Assembly: GCA_017466375.1 (NCBI GenBank)
Contig: JAFTUH010000044.1
Span: forward strand, 21,153 to 85,152
Source: Clostridia bacterium
GTDB taxonomy: Bacteria > Bacillota > Clostridia > Oscillospirales > CAG-272
Length of the DNA stretch: 64,000 nucleotides
Direction of reading: 5' to 3'
The translations under genes were made by a program, and so were the position numbers. Position 1 is the stretch's first letter. Each line of letters begins with the position of its first letter. Below the pieces are notes generated by a model. It made no database searches, was not told the DNA's origin, and worked only from the letters and a program-made list of their open reading frames with translations. Below are positions 60,389-64,000 of this stretch, in pieces.

Positions 60389-63300
60389 ATGGTAAAGCCC
60401 CAGAAAGTCGGCAAGAACATCAGAATGAGCTTTTCCAAGATCGACGAGGCTCTCGAGATGCCGAACCTCATTGAGGTTCAGAAGAAATCCTACAAGTGGT
60501 TTCTCGAAGAGGGTCTTATGGAGGTGCTCAGAGACGTGTCCCCCATCACGGACTACTCTGGCAATCTCTTCATCGATTTTGTATCTTATTCTCTTGATTC
60601 GAAGCCCAAGTACCCCGTTGCGGAATGCAAGGATCGCGACGTAAACTACGCCGCCCCCCTCAAGGTAGAGGTACGCCTCTCCAACAAGCTGACCGGTGAG
60701 GTCAAGCAGTCTGAAATCTTCATGGGCGATTTCCCGCTGATGACCGATAACGGTACGTTTGTCATCAACGGTGCGGAGCGCGTTGTTGTCTCCCAGATCG
60801 TCCGCTCGCCCGGTGTCTACTACGATATGCAGATCGACAAGACGGGCAAGCGCATGTTCGCCGCTACGGTCATCCCGTACCGCGGTGCATGGCTCGAGTA
60901 CGAGACGGATGCGAATGATGTATTCTACGTCCGTATCGACAAAAACCGCAAGCTTCCCATTACGGTGCTCATCCGTGCGCTGGGTATCCAGACGCCTGAC
61001 GAGATCGAGGCCGTCTTCGGACACGAGCCGAAGCTGATCGCTACGCTTGAGAAGGATGAGTGCGAGAATCTCGCAATCGAGAACAAGTCCTCCATCCGTG
61101 ACGAGGCGCTGAAGGAGATCTACAAGAAGCTCCGTCCCGGCGAGCCCGCCGTGGTCGAGGGCGCAGAACAGCTCATCAACGGTCTGTTCTTCGACCCCAA
61201 GAGATACGATCTCTATCCGGTCGGCCGTTATAAATATGATAAGAAGCTCGCGCTGGGCTACCGTATTGCCGGTCACACCCTCGCTGAGCCTGCCGTCAGC
61301 CCGCTGACAGGCGAAATCCTCTTTGATGCAGGCGTCACCCTTACTAAGGAAGACGCTATGGCCATCGAGCATGCCGCCATCAACGAGGTCTCCCTCCAGA
61401 TGGAGAACGGTACGATCGTCAAGGTATTCTCCAACAACACGATCGAGCCGAAGTACATCCTCGGCTACGATCTGACCGACTGCGGTATCGATGAAAAGGT
61501 CCGCACGCAGGTTCTTCTTGAGATCAAGGAAGCTGCCGGTGACGATGTGGAGGAACTGAAGGAGCTGGTACGCCGCCGCATCGCGGAGCTCTCCCCGAAG
61601 CACATCACCCCCGACGACATTCTTTCCTCTATTAACTATCTGCTCGCTCTGTCCCATGATGTCGGATCGACGGACGATATCGACCATCTCGGCAACCGCC
61701 GCCTCCGCTGCGTCGGTGAGCTTCTGCAGAATCAGTTCCGCATCGGTCTTGCACGTATGGACAAGATCGTCAAGGAGCGCATGACCATTCAGGACAACGA
61801 AACGCTGACGCCGCAGACGCTGATCAACATCCGTCCCGTCGTCACCGCGATCCGTGAGTTCTTCGGTTCTTCCCCGCTCTCCCAGTTCATGGATCAGTCC
61901 AACCCGCTGGCAGAGCTGACGCACAAGAGACGTCTTTCCGCACTCGGCCCGGGCGGTATCTCCCGTGACCGCGCATCGTTCGATGTCCGTGACGTTCACT
62001 ACACGCACTACGGCCGTATGTGCCCGATCGAGACACCTGAAGGTCCGAACATCGGTCTGATTTCCTACCTGTCCACCTACGCGCGCATCAACAAGTACGG
62101 CTTCATCGAAGCACCGTACCGCCGCGTTGACCGTGAGACGGGCGTTGTCACCGGCGAGGTCGTTTATATGACCGCTGACGTCGAAGACAACTATGTTGTC
62201 GCACAGGCAAACGAGCCGCTCGACGAGAACAACCGCTTCATCAACCGCAAGGTTACCGCCCGTTCGAAATCCGAAATCATCGAGATCGCAAACGATCAGG
62301 TCGATTTCATGGACGTATCGCCGAAGATGGTGGTCTCCGTTGCAACCGCACACATTCCGTTCCTTGAGAACGATGACAACTCCCGCGCACTCATGGGTTC
62401 GAACATGCAGAAGCAGGCTGTCCCGCTTCTGACCACCGAGTCTCCCATCGTCGGCACAGGTATCGAGTACAAGGCCGCTATCGACTCCGGTGTCGTTGTT
62501 CTCGCTGAGAATGCCGGTACCGCCGAGGCTGTATCCGCTGACGAAATCACCATCCGCCGCGACGACGGCGTGAAGGACACCTACCACCTCATCAAATTCA
62601 AGAGAAGCAACCAGGGCATGTGCGTCAACCAGCGCCCGATCATCAATGTGGGCGACCGCGTCGAGAAGGGCGAGGTCATCGCTGACGGTCCCGCAACGGA
62701 CGGCGGCGAAATCGCGCTCGGTAAGAATGCTCTTATCGGATTTATGACGTGGGAAGGTTACAACTACGAGGACGCCGTTCTTCTGAACGAAAGACTCGTA
62801 CGCGATGACGTTTATACCTCTATTCATATTGAAGAATACACGCACGAAGCACGCGACACGAAGCTCGGTCCGGAGGAGATCACGCGCGAGATCCCGAACG
62901 TGGGTGAAGATGCACTGAAGGATCTGAACGCCGACGGTATCATCAAAAAGGGTACCGAGGTACGCCCGGGCGATATCCTCGTCGGTAAGGTCACGCCGAA
63001 GGGTGAGACCGAACTGACCGCTGAGGAGAGACTGCTCCGCGCTATCTTCGGTGAGAAGGCTCGCGAGGTTCGCGACACTTCCCTGCGTCTGCCGCACGGC
63101 GAATCCGGTATCGTTGTGGACGTCAAGGTGTTCTCCCGCGACAATTCCGATGAACTGCCACCCGGAGTCAATCAGGTCGTCCGCGTCTATATCGCACAGA
63201 AGAGAAAAATCTCTGTCGGCGATAAGATGGCAGGTCGCCACGGTAACAAGGGTGTCGTATCCCGCATTCTCCCGCCGGAGGATATGCCCTTCCTTCCCGA

Positions 63301-64000
63301 CGGCACGCCGCTTGACATCGTTCTGAACCCGCTGGGCGTTCCTTCCCGAATGAACATCGGTCAGGTGCTTGAGGTTCACCTCGGTATCGCTGCGCGCAAG
63401 CTCGGCTGGAAGATCATGACGCCTGTCTTCGACGGTGCTGAGGAGCAGGATATCACCGCCTGCATGAAGCTCGCCGGTATGGCTCGTGAGGTCATGCCCA
63501 ACGAGAACACGCAGGGCAAGGATACCTTCACCGAAGTCGATCCCGTCACGGGCGAGGAGAAAACCATGATCGTTGACGGTAAGACGATCCTCTACGACGG
63601 ACGTACGGGTGAGCCGTTTGACAACCCCGTTACTGTCGGTATCATGTACTATCTGAAGCTCCATCACCTCGTTGATGATAAGATCCACGCCCGTTCCACC
63701 GGTCCGTACTCCCTTGTCACCCAGCAGCCGCTTGGCGGTAAGGCACAATTCGGCGGTCAGCGTTTCGGCGAGATGGAGGTTTGGGCACTGGAGGCATACG
63801 GCGCGGCTTACACGCTGCAGGAGATCCTGACCGTGAAGTCCGACGACGTCACCGGACGTGTAAAGACCTACGAGGCAATCGTCAAGGGTCAGAACATCCC
63901 GACGCCGGGCGTACCCGAATCCTTCAAGGTTCTCGTGAAAGAACTGCAGTCGCTCGCGCTGGACGTCAAAGTGCTTGACGCAGACGGCAGCGAGATCGAA
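60389..64000 (+). CDS. rpoB: RNA polymerase beta subunit (partial, 3' end outside window)
   Basis: 1204 codons from ATG 60389 (after ACGGAGTGAT) to the window edge without a stop. All usual blocks are present: [18 protein letters not shown], the rifampicin pocket [20 protein letters not shown] followed by RLSALGPGG with wild-type Gln, Asp, His and Ser, [38 protein letters not shown] and [18 protein letters not shown]. The neighbour upstream is mutY, not rplL, which is an uncommon setting for this gene. Confidence 0.98.
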   Translation, partial: MVKPQKVGKNIRMSFSKIDEALEMPNLIEVQKKSYKWFLEEGLMEVLRDVSPITDYSGNLFIDFVSYSLDSKPKYPVAECKDRDVNYAAPLKVEVRLSNKLTGEVKQSEIFMGDFPLMTDNGTFVINGAERVVVSQIVRSPGVYYDMQIDKTGKRMFAATVIPYRGAWLEYETDANDVFYVRIDKNRKLPITVLIRALGIQTPDEIEAVFGHEPKLIATLEKDECENLAIENKSSIRDEALKEIYKKLRPGEPAVVEGAEQLINGLFFDPKRYDLYPVGRYKYDKKLALGYRIAGHTLAEPAVSPLTGEILFDAGVTLTKEDAMAIEHAAINEVSLQMENGTIVKVFSNNTIEPKYILGYDLTDCGIDEKVRTQVLLEIKEAAGDDVEELKELVRRRIAELSPKHITPDDILSSINYLLALSHDVGSTDDIDHLGNRRLRCVGELLQNQFRIGLARMDKIVKERMTIQDNETLTPQTLINIRPVVTAIREFFGSSPLSQFMDQSNPLAELTHKRRLSALGPGGISRDRASFDVRDVHYTHYGRMCPIETPEGPNIGLISYLSTYARINKYGFIEAPYRRVDRETGVVTGEVVYMTADVEDNYVVAQANEPLDENNRFINRKVTARSKSEIIEIANDQVDFMDVSPKMVVSVATAHIPFLENDDNSRALMGSNMQKQAVPLLTTESPIVGTGIEYKAAIDSGVVVLAENAGTAEAVSADEITIRRDDGVKDTYHLIKFKRSNQGMCVNQRPIINVGDRVEKGEVIADGPATDGGEIALGKNALIGFMTWEGYNYEDAVLLNERLVRDDVYTSIHIEEYTHEARDTKLGPEEITREIPNVGEDALKDLNADGIIKKGTEVRPGDILVGKVTPKGETELTAEERLLRAIFGEKAREVRDTSLRLPHGESGIVVDVKVFSRDNSDELPPGVNQVVRVYIAQKRKISVGDKMAGRHGNKGVVSRILPPEDMPFLPDGTPLDIVLNPLGVPSRMNIGQVLEVHLGIAARKLGWKIMTPVFDGAEEQDITACMKLAGMAREVMPNENTQGKDTFTEVDPVTGEEKTMIVDGKTILYDGRTGEPFDNPVTVGIMYYLKLHHLVDDKIHARSTGPYSLVTQQPLGGKAQFGGQRFGEMEVWALEAYGAAYTLQEILTVKSDDVTGRVKTYEAIVKGQNIPTPGVPESFKVLVKELQSLALDVKVLDADGSEIE

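Noticed and set aside
60341..63748. 1135-codon open frame on the minus strand
   Set aside because: It is exactly antisense to rpoB and mirrors its codon pattern; no ribosome binding site or family match.

Overview
The window looks like a chromosomal segment of an anaerobic, moderately GC-rich Bacillota of class Clostridia, probably gut-associated. The pointers are an oxygen-sensitive glycyl radical enzyme, a BlaI/M56 pair, MecA, MtaB, DUF1540 and DUF6472 proteins, an SLH-domain surface protein, a BMP-type nucleoside ABC transporter and strong sigma-A type promoters with 17-bp spacers. Species cannot be named from the sequence alone.

Layout. (1) 1-6.2 kb: four tandem paralogous TIM-barrel, glycoside-hydrolase-like genes on the minus strand (first one cut by the window edge), behind a D-2-hydroxyacid dehydrogenase coupled to hslO. 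(2) 8.3-21.2 kb: SLH protein, an AraC regulator divergent from an unusual glycyl radical enzyme, cysK, a small Asn/Gln-rich ORF, tRNA-Arg(CCT), a cobalamin riboswitch controlling a DUF4430 lipoprotein and an ECF S component, an AraC regulator, a GH35 beta-galactosidase, and a nagA/ROK pair. (3) 21.4-46 kb: a mosaic region. It holds a BlaI/M56 pair whose M56 ectodomain is duplicated as a headless fragment 6 kb away, a 3' remnant of an RluA pseudouridine synthase, a GH39-like/AbiH in-frame fusion, a broken ilvD, and a 17.1-kb segment bounded by near-identical tRNA-Pro(GGG) genes and by triplets of an 11-bp direct repeat. Inside lie a gfo-nagA-nagB amino-sugar operon with a divergent AraC gene, eutH, a run of small genes (Nudix, TipAS, rhodanese, CDP-alcohol transferase, two GNATs, deformylase-like, PARG-like) and an AT-rich two-gene module (562-aa coiled-coil protein plus 234-aa HEPN-like protein), which is the best candidate for an undescribed system. 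(4) 45.8-64 kb: core genes: DUF1540, RluA, upp, zinc-ribbon protein, mtaB, mecA, Nudix, DUF6472, xpt, a complete BMP/ATPase/two-permease nucleoside importer, HAD phosphatase, aldose epimerase-like protein, mutY and rpoB (cut at the right edge).

Functional themes. Sugar and amino-sugar use (GH-like paralogs, GH35, two nagA, nagB, ROK kinase, Gfo/Idh, epimerase, three AraC regulators) suggests host- or diet-glycan breakdown. Purine/pyrimidine salvage (xpt, upp, BMP transporter) forms a second theme. The tRNA-Pro-bounded segment carries defence-like genes at both inner edges (AbiH-like left, coiled-coil/HEPN-like right). No integrase, transposase or CRISPR array was seen.
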